A DNA stretch of 64,000 nt from Calothrix anomala FACHB-343 (GTDB lineage Bacteria; Cyanobacteriota; Cyanobacteriia; Cyanobacteriales; Nostocaceae). The position numbers and the translations under genes are program-made. The notes under the pieces were generated by a model. The model had not been told where the DNA came from. It was given only the letters and a program-made list of their open reading frames with translations, and ran no database searches. The stretch is from NCBI RefSeq assembly GCF_014696435.1, contig NZ_JACJQG010000031.1, positions 1 to 64,000 on the forward strand, given 5' to 3'. Shown piece after piece: positions 45,459 through 55,800 of the stretch; within the stretch, counting starts at the first letter, position 1, and each line of letters begins with the position of its first letter.

Positions 45459-46859
45459 TTACATTTCTTCTAATTCCATACCTTTGGTTTCTTTGATAAA
45501 GAACAAAACGAAAAACAGCGAGATAGCCGCAGCAGTTGTATACAACCCATAAGCAGCACCTAAGCCGAAATATTGCAAAATTGGTGGAAATGTTGTAGAA
45601 ACAGCAAAGTTAGCTACCCATTGTATCGCCGCCGCAACAGAAAGCGCAGCTGCACGAATTTGGTTATTAAACATTTCTCCTAATAATACCCAAACCACAG
45701 GCCCCCAGGAGAAACCAAAACAGAATACATATAGGTTGGCGGCTACCAGAGCAATGATACCTGCATTTCCTGTTAACGTGGGGTTACCAGCAGCATCGGT
45801 TGCAGCGTTACCAAACATGTAAGCCATTGTTCCCAAGGTTACAGTCATGCCGATTGAGCCTAAGATCAGTAAAGGCTTACGACCGAATTTATCAACAAAT
45901 GCGATCGCAATTAGGGTAGTAATAATATTAACGGCTCCAGTAATCACTGTAATCGTTAGTGAATTTTGCTCAGAAAATCCGACTGCACGCCACAAAACAC
46001 TACTGTAGTAAAAGATGACGTTAATCCCCACCAATTGCTGAAATACAGATAAGCCGATTCCAATCCACACAATCCGCAACAATCCGCCATTTCTACTTAA
46101 CAAATCAGAAAACTTCGGTTCCCGTTCTTGGAGTACTGTTTGACGAATTTCTTCAATTTTGGCAAAGACATTACCGCCTAAAATCTTAGTTAAAACATTA
46201 GCAGCTTCCGGTTCCCTTCCTTGTGCAACTAAGTAGCGTGGCGATTCGGGAATCATTAACGCAGCCATTCCATAAAGCACAGCTGGCGGAAATTCTGTCC
46301 AAAACATCCAACGCCAAGCTGCTATTCCAAACAAAAACGGCGAACTCGCTGAACCTGCTGATACTGCAATAAAGTAGTCGCATAACAAAGCAATAAAAAT
46401 ACCGACGACTATTGCTAGTTGTTGCAGAGATCCCAATCTCCCCCGCAAATTTGAAGGAGAACATTCTGCAATGTAAGCCGGCGCAATCACGCTAGCAGCA
46501 CCTACAGCTAATCCTCCCAATATCCGCCAAACAATAAAATCCCAAATAGTGAAGGCGATTCCCGAACCAATAGCACTGATGCTAAATAATACCGAAGCAA
46601 TAATCATTGCCTTAACTCGACCATAGCGGTCGGCAATTTTACCTGCATAAAAAGCACCAATTGCAGAGCCTAATAATGCTAAGGAAACAGCCAAGCCAGT
46701 GAGTACGCTATTAGCATTATAAGCTTGAGCTAGAGCCGCAACCGCGCCATTAATCACCGCCGTATCAAAACCAAATAAAAAACCTCCCAGTGCAGCCGCA
46801 CCAGCAATTAATATGACATAGAAGGTGTTAGATTTACGACGAGTAGTAGTAGTGGTCAT
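45459..46859 (-). CDS. Sugar porter family MFS transporter
   Basis: A 466-residue major-facilitator sugar:H+ symporter with 12 helices. Signatures: GFLFGFDTAVINGAV in helix 1, DRYGRVKAM and DKFGRKPLL as the two loop motifs, PESPRYLVAQGRE at the middle, QQLVGINVIFYYS in helix 7 and SWGPVVWVLLGE in helix 10. The C-terminus is KETKGMELEEM. It is close in type to cyanobacterial GlcP (glucose permease), which supports growth on glucose, but fructose or other hexoses cannot be excluded. The gene is monocistronic and starts with ATG at 46859 in a tract of Thr codons. Confidence 0.9.
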   Translation of the reverse strand: MTTTTTRRKSNTFYVILIAGAAALGGFLFGFDTAVINGAVAALAQAYNANSVLTGLAVSLALLGSAIGAFYAGKIADRYGRVKAMIIASVLFSISAIGSGIAFTIWDFIVWRILGGLAVGAASVIAPAYIAECSPSNLRGRLGSLQQLAIVVGIFIALLCDYFIAVSAGSASSPFLFGIAAWRWMFWTEFPPAVLYGMAALMIPESPRYLVAQGREPEAANVLTKILGGNVFAKIEEIRQTVLQEREPKFSDLLSRNGGLLRIVWIGIGLSVFQQLVGINVIFYYSSVLWRAVGFSEQNSLTITVITGAVNIITTLIAIAFVDKFGRKPLLILGSIGMTVTLGTMAYMFGNAATDAAGNPTLTGNAGIIALVAANLYVFCFGFSWGPVVWVLLGEMFNNQIRAAALSVAAAIQWVANFAVSTTFPPILQYFGLGAAYGLYTTAAAISLFFVLFFIKETKGMELEEM

Positions 46860-47345
46860 AGTGATATTTCAAACATACAAACATTGATTTTGCTATTACA
46901 TAGACACGAAAAATTTCACTAGTTTTGCACTAGTTAATGTTTGACAACTGCACTTTTTTTGTGTGGTTGATTATGAATGTGAAAAGTTTATGCCAAAGTT
47001 AGTCATTACTTTGGACATTGCCCGCTAAAAACTTGAGATGTTAAGCTACTATAGATTTTCAATAATTAAATTGGATTCCTATAATAGAAAATAGGCAGCA
47101 ACCCTATAGCTTGCTGAAATCTTTTTCAAGGGATATTTTGCGTTATCAATCTAGATTAGCGTTTTATTAATAGTAATAAAATATAAAAAGAGTCAGATTT
47201 TATATCTCTCTAAAGTTAGATGTTTATCTGGTCATTTGTCATTTGTCATTTGTCATTTGTCATTGGTAAGGGGTTCAGATCTATTTACGTTTCTTAATAT
47301 AGTTTGGTTTAGGGACATCCAATTTTTTAAATACCCAATAAATTT

Positions 47346-47425
47346 GTAGTGCGAGCATCTTGCTCGCTTTTGAACACCAGCGAGCAAGATGTTTGTCCTT
47401 CGGACACGCTACGCGAACGCACTAC
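47346..47425. repeat. Palindrome GTAGTGCG...CGCACTAC
   Basis: 80-bp unit with 8-bp complementary ends and an inner GCGAGCATCTTGCTCGC hairpin followed by AGCGAGCAAGATG. It is of the same type as 16986-17029. A TCCTTCGGACACGCTACGCG insert sits in its right half. Confidence 0.65.
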
Positions 47426-47612
47426 GAAATATGGGTAATTTATTTTTTGTAAGTCCCTTATTTATGGGACTTACTTAGATTTGAATTAAAAAAGTAAATA
47501 TATGATCTCAATTATCCCCAAATACAGAGTATTTCAGGTAAATTAGGTATGCGCTTCGGGGCATGGCATTGCCCATACAGTCAACTTAAGTTTTCTGGCT
47601 TACCCAACGAAT

Positions 47613-47735
47613 CGCCCACAGGCTGTAAGCCTGGGGCTAACGCTACAAAGCCCACCTTTGTGGGCTAAGAAAATTTAGCCCACAAAGGTGGGCTTTGTTC
47701 AATTAGCCGCACCCTTCGAGGGTGACGGCGGTTCA
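47613..47735. repeat. Diverged MITE-like palindromic module
   Basis: AAAGCCCACCTTTGTGGGCT, a loop, then AGCCCACAAAGGTGGGCTTT, followed by CGCACCCTTCGAGGGTGACG. It follows the same order as the core of the 161-bp element (AAGCC-hairpin, loop, mirror, CACCCT-AGGGTG hairpin) but with different letters, so it is a diverged relative without terminal repeats. Confidence 0.55.
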
Positions 47736-47911
47736 TTGGGTAAGCGAGGGGCTGGGGGTGAGGGCATAACCTTGTCACCAAGCGGATTTCACATTAAGTT
47801 GAAACCAATGGGCATTGCCATACCCCTACAATCAACAATTATCTTTATGTACCAAATTGCAATTTGCTGTATTTTAAGAATTGTTAATTTCTTGTCAATT
47901 CAGGCTAAGAT

Positions 47912-49057
47912 TTAACGCCGTAAACTGCGGGGATCGAGTGCATCTCTTAACCCATCTCCGAGTAAGTTGAACGCAAGTACTGTGAGAATAATTAACACGG
48001 CTGGCGGCCAGATTAACCAAGGTTGCAATACTAAAATTGAAGCATTACTAGCAACAGAAAGCATATTACCCCAAGATGGATCTGGTTGCTGAATTCCTAA
48101 ACCAATGAGACTGAGTACAGCTTCAGCGCTGATAAAACTGGGAACGGCTAAGGTAGCGGAAATAATTACATAGGTAGCGGTTTGGGGCAAAACGTGACGG
48201 AGAATAATATATATTGGTTTACCTCCCATTGCTCGTGCTGCTTGGACAAATTCTCGTTCTTTAATTGAGAGTACCTGTCCGCGAATGACCCTTGCTAAAC
48301 CTGCCCAACTAATTACCGAAGTAATGACTACAATTAATAAAAAGCGCTGAGTGCTGCTTAATCCCGGCGGTAAGACTGCGCCTAATGTCACCAATAAATA
48401 TATGCTGGGGAAAGTCATTAGCACTTCTGCTAGGCGCATAATTAAGGTATCAATTATACCGCCGAAATAACCAGAAATACCGCCGATGATTAAACCTAAA
48501 GGATAGGTGATAATTACACCAAAGATGCCAATAAATAAGCTGATGCGACCGCCATGTAATAATCGGCTAAATTGGTCACGTCCTTGGTCATCAGTACCTA
48601 AAATATTAAATCTACCTTCGCCAGTTGTACCAAATAAATGCAAATTAAAGGGAATACCGGGGATAATAGTAACTTCATCCCAGGTGGGGGGTAGGGGTAA
48701 ACTGAGTTGAAACAGGCGATATTCGGAACCAAAGACAAATAAACGCAGGGGTGAAGGTTTTTTAAAGTCTACTATGAGTTGGCGATCGCCTGTTTCTAAA
48801 TTAGTGTTTCCTTGGGTTGTAGGATATACATGAGGGCCGATAAACTGTCCTGAAGGTGTAGTCCAGTAAATCTTTGTTGGTGGCAATAAGGAACTATTAC
48901 TTAGCGCATCACACCGCCCGCTAGATAAATCAGCAGTGTCACATGGTCGATAAGGGGCGACAAAATCAGCAGCAATTACGGCTATATAAAACACTAATAG
49001 CAAAATCGCCCCAAATCGTGCCAAAGGATTCTTCTTTAGTCTTTGCCACCAATCCAT
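47912..49057 (-). CDS. Oligopeptide/dipeptide-type ABC permease (OppC-like)
   Basis: An inner-membrane permease of 381 residues from ATG at 49057 (the frame runs back to a TTG at 49069). The N-terminal helix (RFGAILLLVFYIAVIAADFV) is followed by a large periplasmic segment of about 120 residues, longer than in standard OppC, then a permease domain of several helices. The EAA-loop (QAARAMGGKPIYIILRHVLP) and the closing SLIGLGIQQPDPSWGNML are the diagnostic DppC/OppC marks. No partner OppB, ATPase or binding protein is adjacent, so they must lie elsewhere. Peptide, nickel or other substrate is not decided. Confidence 0.88.
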   Translation of the reverse strand: MDWWQRLKKNPLARFGAILLLVFYIAVIAADFVAPYRPCDTADLSSGRCDALSNSSLLPPTKIYWTTPSGQFIGPHVYPTTQGNTNLETGDRQLIVDFKKPSPLRLFVFGSEYRLFQLSLPLPPTWDEVTIIPGIPFNLHLFGTTGEGRFNILGTDDQGRDQFSRLLHGGRISLFIGIFGVIITYPLGLIIGGISGYFGGIIDTLIMRLAEVLMTFPSIYLLVTLGAVLPPGLSSTQRFLLIVVITSVISWAGLARVIRGQVLSIKEREFVQAARAMGGKPIYIILRHVLPQTATYVIISATLAVPSFISAEAVLSLIGLGIQQPDPSWGNMLSVASNASILVLQPWLIWPPAVLIILTVLAFNLLGDGLRDALDPRSLRR

Positions 49058-49069
49058 AATTTTAATCAA

Positions 49070-49262
49070 AAGTCAAGGGTCAATAGTTTATAGTCATGGG
49101 TTAAGAGTCAAAAGTCAACAGTCAATAGTCAACAGTCAATAGTCAACAGTCAATAGTCCAGAGTCAATAGTCCAGAATTAATAGTCCGGAATTCTTTGAC
49201 CATTAACCATTAACCATTAACCATTGACCATTAACCATTGACCATTGACCATTGACCATTGA
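49070..49262. repeat. Mixed heptamer tract
   Basis: CAATAGT/CAACAGT units (about 49095-49160) and ACCATTG/ACCATTA units (about 49198-49262), again between two genes. Confidence 0.85.
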
Positions 49263-50132
49263 CTAATGACTATTGACTAACAATCTTAATTCTTCTTGCT
49301 GTCTTTCATGTTCTACAACAAACACATTAGAATAAAGATTTGCTAATATTTGTTTACCTTGCTGTGTTAATGCTAAGTAACGTAATGCATCTTTCACATA
49401 GGGATAAACACCATTCCAGTAAAACTTGGCGTAATTCTTCCGCAAATCGCCAGGATTTTGATAGTTTAAGACTTTATTCATTCCGGTTTCTTCAAATTCA
49501 TAAAATAAAGAAGTAATTTTCTTTAAATAACGCGGATCGCTTAATTGTCCAATTAAATCGGCTGCTCTGACTAAGCCTGCATAGTTAATGGTATCTTGAT
49601 GATCGTCGGCTTTGGGAACGGGGAACCTAGTTAATTCAATATTCGACTTAATTACCTCAGCATCAATTAATTTGTGTCCGCCAAACCGTTCATCAATAAA
49701 TAGTTTACCCCGATCGACATGATAAGGTATGAGACTAGCATCAGAAGCACCAGCCGGCAAAGAAATCATTTCGTGATTTTTACCTGTAGCATATAAACCT
49801 TCGGCTTCTTGATCTTGCCGACAAACTCCTTTGACATAGCCAATATCATGACATACTAAGGAGATAATAAAATGTAACCAATCGTCACTGGAAACCCCAC
49901 CTTCGCGGATATGTCTACCGCGTAAAATTTCCTGTCCTACCAGGGTAACTAAAATAGTGTGTTCGACGTTATGATAAAGGGCATCACTATTGGCAATATT
50001 TTCTAAAGCCATATTGCCAGCCCAGGCGATGATATCTTGATAATCATTTTTGTAAGCGCCATAGGTACGACGATAGCCTTCACGAATTTGATTAACAAAA
50101 GCATCAATTAAAATTTCCGTAGCATTGAACAT
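49263..50132 (-). CDS. HD-domain phosphohydrolase-like protein
   Basis: A 289-residue soluble protein with the HD metal-binding order: His54 and His58 in YHNVEHTILVTLVG, then His95-Asp96 in SLVCHDIGYVKG, and a later Asp in AGLVRAADLIGQLSD. This fits the HD superfamily of metal-dependent phosphohydrolases (nucleotide or cyclic-nucleotide targets possible). No partner domain such as a receiver or GGDEF is attached. The start ATG at 50132 is used. It is flanked by heptamer tracts. Substrate unknown. Confidence 0.85.
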   Translation of the reverse strand: MFNATEILIDAFVNQIREGYRRTYGAYKNDYQDIIAWAGNMALENIANSDALYHNVEHTILVTLVGQEILRGRHIREGGVSSDDWLHFIISLVCHDIGYVKGVCRQDQEAEGLYATGKNHEMISLPAGASDASLIPYHVDRGKLFIDERFGGHKLIDAEVIKSNIELTRFPVPKADDHQDTINYAGLVRAADLIGQLSDPRYLKKITSLFYEFEETGMNKVLNYQNPGDLRKNYAKFYWNGVYPYVKDALRYLALTQQGKQILANLYSNVFVVEHERQQEELRLLVNSH

Positions 50133-50189
50133 CTGTGGTTACTCTCTTTGTTAAGAATTATTTTGATTATTGGCAAAAATTCTAGTACC

Positions 50190-50260
50190 GCTACGCGGAA
50201 GTCAACAGTCAATAGTCAACCGTCAACCGTCAACCGTCAACCGTCAACCGTCAACAGGTT
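50190..50260. repeat. CAACCGT heptamer tract
   Basis: GTCAACA/GTCAACCGT units following a GTACCGCTACGCGGAAG insert, which resembles the very small dispersed repeats at 32351 and 58551. Confidence 0.75.
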
Positions 50261-50639
50261 AATACATCAAGGCTTGTGAATGTTGGAAATGGTAGCTTTA
50301 TTTACGCCTTGTTGTACTAGATTAGTTTCGCCTTTGGGGAATTGAGTATGAATACAGGTTTTCTCCTTTGTTATCCTATGAGATTTTTTTCTATTGGTTT
50401 ATTTTTCCCATAGGATAGCCTATCCTTTCAAATTCAGACAAAATCAACAATATTTGTCAGTCTGGATCTTAAAGGGGAAGGGGGAAGATAAGCGATCGCT
50501 ATATCAAAAAATACATTAAGTTGATTTTATAGCTGTTGACGGTTGACGGTTGACTGTTGACAGACTTGAAAGCCTTTTATTGTCAGGGTTTTGTCTTAGC
50601 TTGATGTCCTAATCTATGTGGCTACAGCTATAGTAGGCA

Positions 50640-50900
50640 AAATGCCTTAACTAGTTCTCAAAATGCCTTAACTAGTTCTCGAAACGCCTTAACGAGTTCT
50701 CATTTTGGTGTTTTCCGCAAGCGAAATGTCTTAACAAGTTCTCAAAATGCCTTAAAGCTTACTCGTTTTAATGAATCATCAACTCATTTTAGTGTTTTCC
50801 GCAAACGAAATGTCTTAACAAGTTCTCAAAATGCCTTAACGCTTACTCATTTCGGTAAATCACGCACTCATTTTAGTGTTTTCCGCAAGTAATCAGCAAA
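50640..50900. repeat. 84-bp tandem repeat with short CCTTAAC units
   Basis: Units beginning CATTTTRGTGTTTTCCGCAA start at 50701, 50785 and 50869, an exact 84-bp period (the third is partial). Just before them are short AAAATGCCTTAACTAGTTCTC units (about 50640-50700). The repeats are only slightly diverged. There is no open frame through them. Confidence 0.85.
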
Positions 50901-50937
50901 CTACATTCTAAATGTACTGATTTACCCTTGAAATTTA

Positions 50938-51040
50938 GTCAACAGTCAACAGTCAACAGTCAACAGTCAACAGTCAACAGTCAACCGTCAACAGTCAACC
51001 ATCAACCGTCAACCGTCAACCGTCAACCGTCAACAGTTAA
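50938..51040. repeat. CAACAGT/CAACCGT heptamer tract
   Basis: About fourteen GTCAACA or GTCAACC heptamers in a row, the longest STRR tract in the window. An open frame here (QQSTVNSQ repeats) is a repeat artefact. Confidence 0.9.
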
Positions 51041-51286
51041 TTGCATATTAAATACTAAAAATGTTCAATTAATTCAGTGCAAATACTCATTGACAATATT
51101 TTGCATATCTAAATATATTGCAAATATTCTTCAATGGTAATAAAAATACTACCGATGTCATGCTTATAGGCTGAGAGATATGACAGTTAAAGCCTCAACA
51201 AATTCAGCTTATTTAATATTTCTTCACAAATATTCAACTTTATTTAAAAAAACTATTAGAGTATTTATATTACAGGAGATAAAAGT

Positions 51287-52765
51287 ATGAATGTGAGTGA
51301 CGAAAGTTCATCAGAATTGGGAATGGAAGACGCTTTAAAGGCTGATGATGCTGATGTTGGGCAAAAACTCAATTCTCAGTCAAATCGCCTGTGGTTAAAG
51401 CCTTTACTGCTAGGTACTGGTTTAGGGTTTGCGATCGCCATTGGTGGTGTGGGTGCATTCAAACATAACACCAATTCTCCACAAAAGGCTGTTGCCAATA
51501 ACCCAGTATCATCTGCTAAACCTGCGATGACGGTAACCATTGCAGCTGTAGAACCGGCGAGTATAGCGCAGAAACTCAATACTACTGGTACTGTCGCCGC
51601 ATCGGATTTAATTCCTGTGTTACCTCAAAGTAATGGACTGCAAATTCGCCAAATTCCCGAAAATATTAAGGAAGGGGCTTTTGTCAAAAAGGGTCAAGTC
51701 TTGGCAGTGTTAGATGATTCTATCCTGCAAACTCAAATTATCCAAGCTAAGGCTGATGTCCAATCTAAGCAAGCAGATGTGGAATCTAAGCAAGCAGATG
51801 TGGCATCTAAATTAGCAACTGTCTCAGCAAATCAGGCGATTGTCAAACAAAGGCAAGCAGACTTAGCTCAAGCAAAAGCCCGGTTGGAAGAAGCCCAGAA
51901 GAATTTTCAGCGTTATCAACAACTTGCGGCTTCCGGGGCAATTAGTCAACAAGAACTCGATACTCGTTCCTTCACTGTGAAAACTGCAACTGAAGCAGTG
52001 CGGGTTGCAGAGGAAAATGTGCGTAGCGCTCAAGCTAATGTGGGTAGTAGTCAAGCAAATATCAGTATTGCCGAAGCGAACGTGAATAAGGCGCAGGCTG
52101 ATGTACGTAGTAGTGCGGCGAAAGTCGGACAATTACAGACGCAATTGGGACAAACTTTAGTATTAGCGCCTGTTTCGGGAATTATTGCCGAAAAACTCGC
52201 CAGAGTTGGCGATGTCACCGGTATCCCACCCCAAACCCAAGTAGGAAATGTAATTGGCGGTACACAAAAGCTATTTTCAATTATTCGCGATCGCAAATTA
52301 GAACTGCAAGCCAAAGTCCCGGAAATTCAACTTTCCTTAGTGAAAGTAGGCGCAACGGTAGAAGTCTCTTCTGATATGAATCGGCTTGTGAAGTTGGAAG
52401 GAAGAGTCAGAGAGATAGAACCGATGGTAAACGACCAAAGAAGGGAAGCTATCGTTAAAATCGACTTACCAGCAACAAATTTGCTAAAACCAGGGATGTT
52501 TGCTAGGGCGGCGATTACCACCAATAACGCTATGGGCATGACAGTACCACAAAAAGCCGTCCAACCTCAACCTGACGGTAGCGTCGTGGTATTCATGCTA
52601 TCGGGTGAAGACATTGTGCGCGCTCAGAAAGTAGAACTAGGAGAACCCATAAACGGTAACAGAGTGGAAATTAAAAGCGGGTTAAAAATAGGCGATCGCG
52701 TGGTTGTTAGAGGAGCAGGTTATCTCAAAGATGGTGACAAAGTCTTGATATCCCCCGAAGGATAA
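51287..52765 (+). CDS. RND efflux periplasmic adaptor
   Basis: Membrane-fusion protein that links an RND pump to an outer-membrane channel. The 492 residues have an N-terminal anchor helix (LLLGTGLGFAIAIGGVGAF, about 41-59), a lipoyl half (VKKGQVLAVLDDSIL), a long coiled-coil hairpin (about 145-275) and the second lipoyl half (LVLAPVSGIIAEKLARVGD). Heptad DNA in the coiled coil is itself partly repeated (SKQADVESKQADV). The C-terminal part has the beta-barrel and membrane-proximal domains (FARAAITTNNAMGMTVPQKA). The start ATG at 51287 follows CAGGAGATAAAAGT, a good ribosome site. The pump gene follows after 59 bp. Confidence 0.93.
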   Translation: MNVSDESSSELGMEDALKADDADVGQKLNSQSNRLWLKPLLLGTGLGFAIAIGGVGAFKHNTNSPQKAVANNPVSSAKPAMTVTIAAVEPASIAQKLNTTGTVAASDLIPVLPQSNGLQIRQIPENIKEGAFVKKGQVLAVLDDSILQTQIIQAKADVQSKQADVESKQADVASKLATVSANQAIVKQRQADLAQAKARLEEAQKNFQRYQQLAASGAISQQELDTRSFTVKTATEAVRVAEENVRSAQANVGSSQANISIAEANVNKAQADVRSSAAKVGQLQTQLGQTLVLAPVSGIIAEKLARVGDVTGIPPQTQVGNVIGGTQKLFSIIRDRKLELQAKVPEIQLSLVKVGATVEVSSDMNRLVKLEGRVREIEPMVNDQRREAIVKIDLPATNLLKPGMFARAAITTNNAMGMTVPQKAVQPQPDGSVVVFMLSGEDIVRAQKVELGEPINGNRVEIKSGLKIGDRVVVRGAGYLKDGDKVLISPEG

Positions 52766-52776
52766 AGTCTAAAATT

Positions 52777-52822
52777 CCCTAATTTTGAATTTTGAATTTT
52801 GAATTTTGAATTTTGAATTAAT
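52777..52822. repeat. GAATTTT heptamer tract between adaptor and pump genes
   Basis: About five TTTTGAA units lie inside the efflux operon, directly before the pump's start codon, so the tract is transcribed and occupies the ribosome-site region. Confidence 0.85.
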
Positions 52823-52824
52823 TT

Positions 52825-55800
52825 ATGTCCTTCAATATCTCTGCTTGGTCGATTAAAAAGCCTGTTCCGACGATAGTTTTATTTTTAATTCTGACGATAG
52901 TTGGGTGGTTTTCTTTCACTTCTTTAGGTATAGATACTAACCCCAACGTAGATATTCCCGCAGTTACAGTTACCGTCACCCAACCAGGTGCAGGCCCCGC
53001 AGAACTTGAATCTCAGGTGACAAAGAAGATTGAAGATGCTGTGGCGGGCTTGGGCAACATCGATAACATGATATCGAGGGTTACTGATGGTAATTCCACA
53101 ACCACGATCAGTTTTTTGTTGGGGACAAATAGCGATCGCGCTACCAATGATGTGAGAAATGCGATCGCCCAAATTCGCCAAACTTTACCCCAAGACATCA
53201 ACGATCCAGTAGTCCAACGTCTAGACTTTGCCGGTGGGGCGATTATGACCTATGTAGTCAAATCCGATCGCCGTTCTGTGGAAGAATTAAGTAACCTCAC
53301 AGACCAAACAATCAGCCGCGCCTTGCTAGCAGTTAAAGGTGTCGCCCAAATTAAACGTGTCGGTGGAGTTGATAGAGAAATCAGAATTAACCTCGACCCC
53401 AATCGCTTACAATCTTTAGGTATCACCGCTACCCAGGTAAACGACCAAATCCGCGCCTTGAACATTAACCTACCCGGTGGACGCGCAGAATTAGGTGGTA
53501 GCGAACAAAGTATTCGCACATTAGGTAGCGCCGCTAGCGTGGATGTGTTGAAAAGCTACGAAATCATCCTTCCCGGAGGCGGTTCCGTACCTCTTTCCAG
53601 CTTAGGAACTGTCGAGGATCAATTTGGCGACATCCGCCAAACTGCACGGTTGAATAACAAACCGATTGTAGCATTTCAGGTTCTCCGCAGTACTGGTAGC
53701 GTCATGGTAACAGTAGAATCAGGAGTCAAAGCTGCAGTTAAAGAATTAGAAAAAACTCTACCCCCAGATGTCAAGCTAGATTTAGTCTTTACCAGGGCTG
53801 ATGTAGTTCGCCAATCCTATGAAAGCACCATCGATGAATTAATTCAGGCTTCCATCCTGGCGGTCATCGTCATCATGGTATTTTTACGGGACTGGCGAGC
53901 CACATTAATTACTGCCGTCGCCCTCCCCCTCTCCATGATTCCCACCTTTGCCGTACAGCAAGCATTAGGTTACACCCTCAACAACATGACCTTGCTAGCC
54001 TTAGCCCTAGCCGTCGGTAACCTAGTCGATGATGCGGTTGTGGAAATTGAAAACATGGAACGGCACATGGCAATGGGGAAATCTGCATTGCAAGCCGCTT
54101 ATGATTCTTCCGCCGAAGTGGGATTAGCCGTAGTCGCTTCTTCCGCCACGATTATTGCTGTATTTATGCCTGTAGCCTTTATGGGTGGGATACCAGGGCA
54201 ATTTTTCCAACCTTTTGGCGTCACCGTTGCCGTTTCCACAATTTTCTCAACTTTAGTCGCCCGGATGGTTACACCCATGATGGGGGCGTATTTACTCAAG
54301 GATAAAGACCATACACAGAAAAAGGCCAGATTTATCCGATTATTCAACTTTAAATTAAAACTACCCAAGAACAACCAGAAGAATACAAAACTTAGCACGA
54401 TCAAGCCCCGGACTTTTCAGCCTTACAAGTCCATGTTGCAATGGGCACTCAGACATAGATTAACCACAATTGCGATCGCGATCGCTTTCTTCATAGCAAG
54501 TTTAACGCTAGTGCCGATGATTCCCAAGGGTTTTGTCGATGATGGCGACTACGGACTTTCTAGTATTGCTATAGAAATTCCCCCTGGTTCCACCTTAGCA
54601 GACATGAATCAGGTAGTAACCCAGACAACTAATATTCTCCTAAAAAATCCGTATGTTGCTCAGGTAGTAGCCACTGAAGATTTAAGTACAGCTACCCTCG
54701 CGGTCAACCTCAAACCCAAAGAAGAACGCAAGATATCCCAAAAACAATTTGAAGAAGAAATCCGCCCCTTGTTCCAACAAATACCAGGAGCGAGAATCAG
54801 TTTCCAAAGCCAAGTACCAGGTGATAGCCGTAAAGGTTTATCAATAGTTCTCAGAAGCGAAAATCCCGAAGCCTTAAGTCAAGCAGCAGAAGCCTTAGAA
54901 AAGGGGATGCGCACCATACCCGGATTAGTAGAAGTCTCTTCTAGCGCCAGTTTGGTGAAACCAGAAATTTTGGTCATACCCGATCCGCAACGCGCTGCTG
55001 ATTTAGGCGTCACCGTGCAAGCGATCGCTCGTACCGCCTCCCTAGCTACCATTGGTGATAACGATGCCAACTTAGCCAAATATAATTTAAGCGATCGGCA
55101 AATCCCCATTCGCGTGCAAATCGATCCCAAAGCACGTGCAGACATCAACAATATCAAAAATCTCCAAGTTCCCACTCAAAATGGTAGCTTAGTTCCCCTC
55201 CTTGCCGTTGCAGATATCCGCTTTGGTAGCGGCCCTGCAACAATCAACCGCTACGATCGCGCCCGTCAAGTTGCAGTCGAAGCCAACTTACAAGGTATCG
55301 CCCTGGGAGAAGCAGTCCAAGCAGTAAATAAACTGCCGATTATGCAAAACTTACCCCCAGGAGTCATGCAGCAACCCTCAGGCGGTGCAAAAATTATGCA
55401 AGACATCTTTAGAGGTTTTGGTAGCGCCTTAGGATTAGCAATTCTCTGCATATATGCAATTCTCGTCTTGCTATATAACAACTTCCTGCATCCACTATCG
55501 ATTATGGCAGCCTTACCCTTTTGTTTAGGCGGCGCACTAATAGCCTTAATGGTTATGCAAAAACCCTTAGGACTCTATGCCTTAATTGGCATTGTACTAC
55601 TATTGGGGATTGTCACCAAAAACTCAATTCTGTTGGTGGATTATACAATCATCAACATGCAAGAAGGCAAAAGCCAACGTCAAGCACTCATCGAAGCTGG
55701 CGTCTCCCGCTTACGCCCAATTATGATGACTTCACTAGCAACAATCGCCGGTACTCTACCCCTAGCATTAGGAATCGGTGTCGGTTCCGAAGTCCGTCAA

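Larger units (their letters stand above)
46860..47911. other. Intergenic region, repeat-dense right half
   Basis: The left 350 bp are AT-rich with no gene. TCATTTG units lie at about 47230-47262. Palindromic units follow (47346-47425, 47613-47735) and then AAGTTGAAACCAATGGGCAT words at about 47795-47830 related to family B's end. No protein gene is supported. Confidence 0.6.

Noticed and set aside
50370-50430. 9-bp inverted repeat TATCCTATG/CATAGGATA
   Set aside because: Long spacer and distance from any start make an operator unlikely; could be chance in AT-rich DNA.
50928-51140. 70-codon frame rich in STVN
   Set aside because: Direct product of the CAACAGT heptamer tract.
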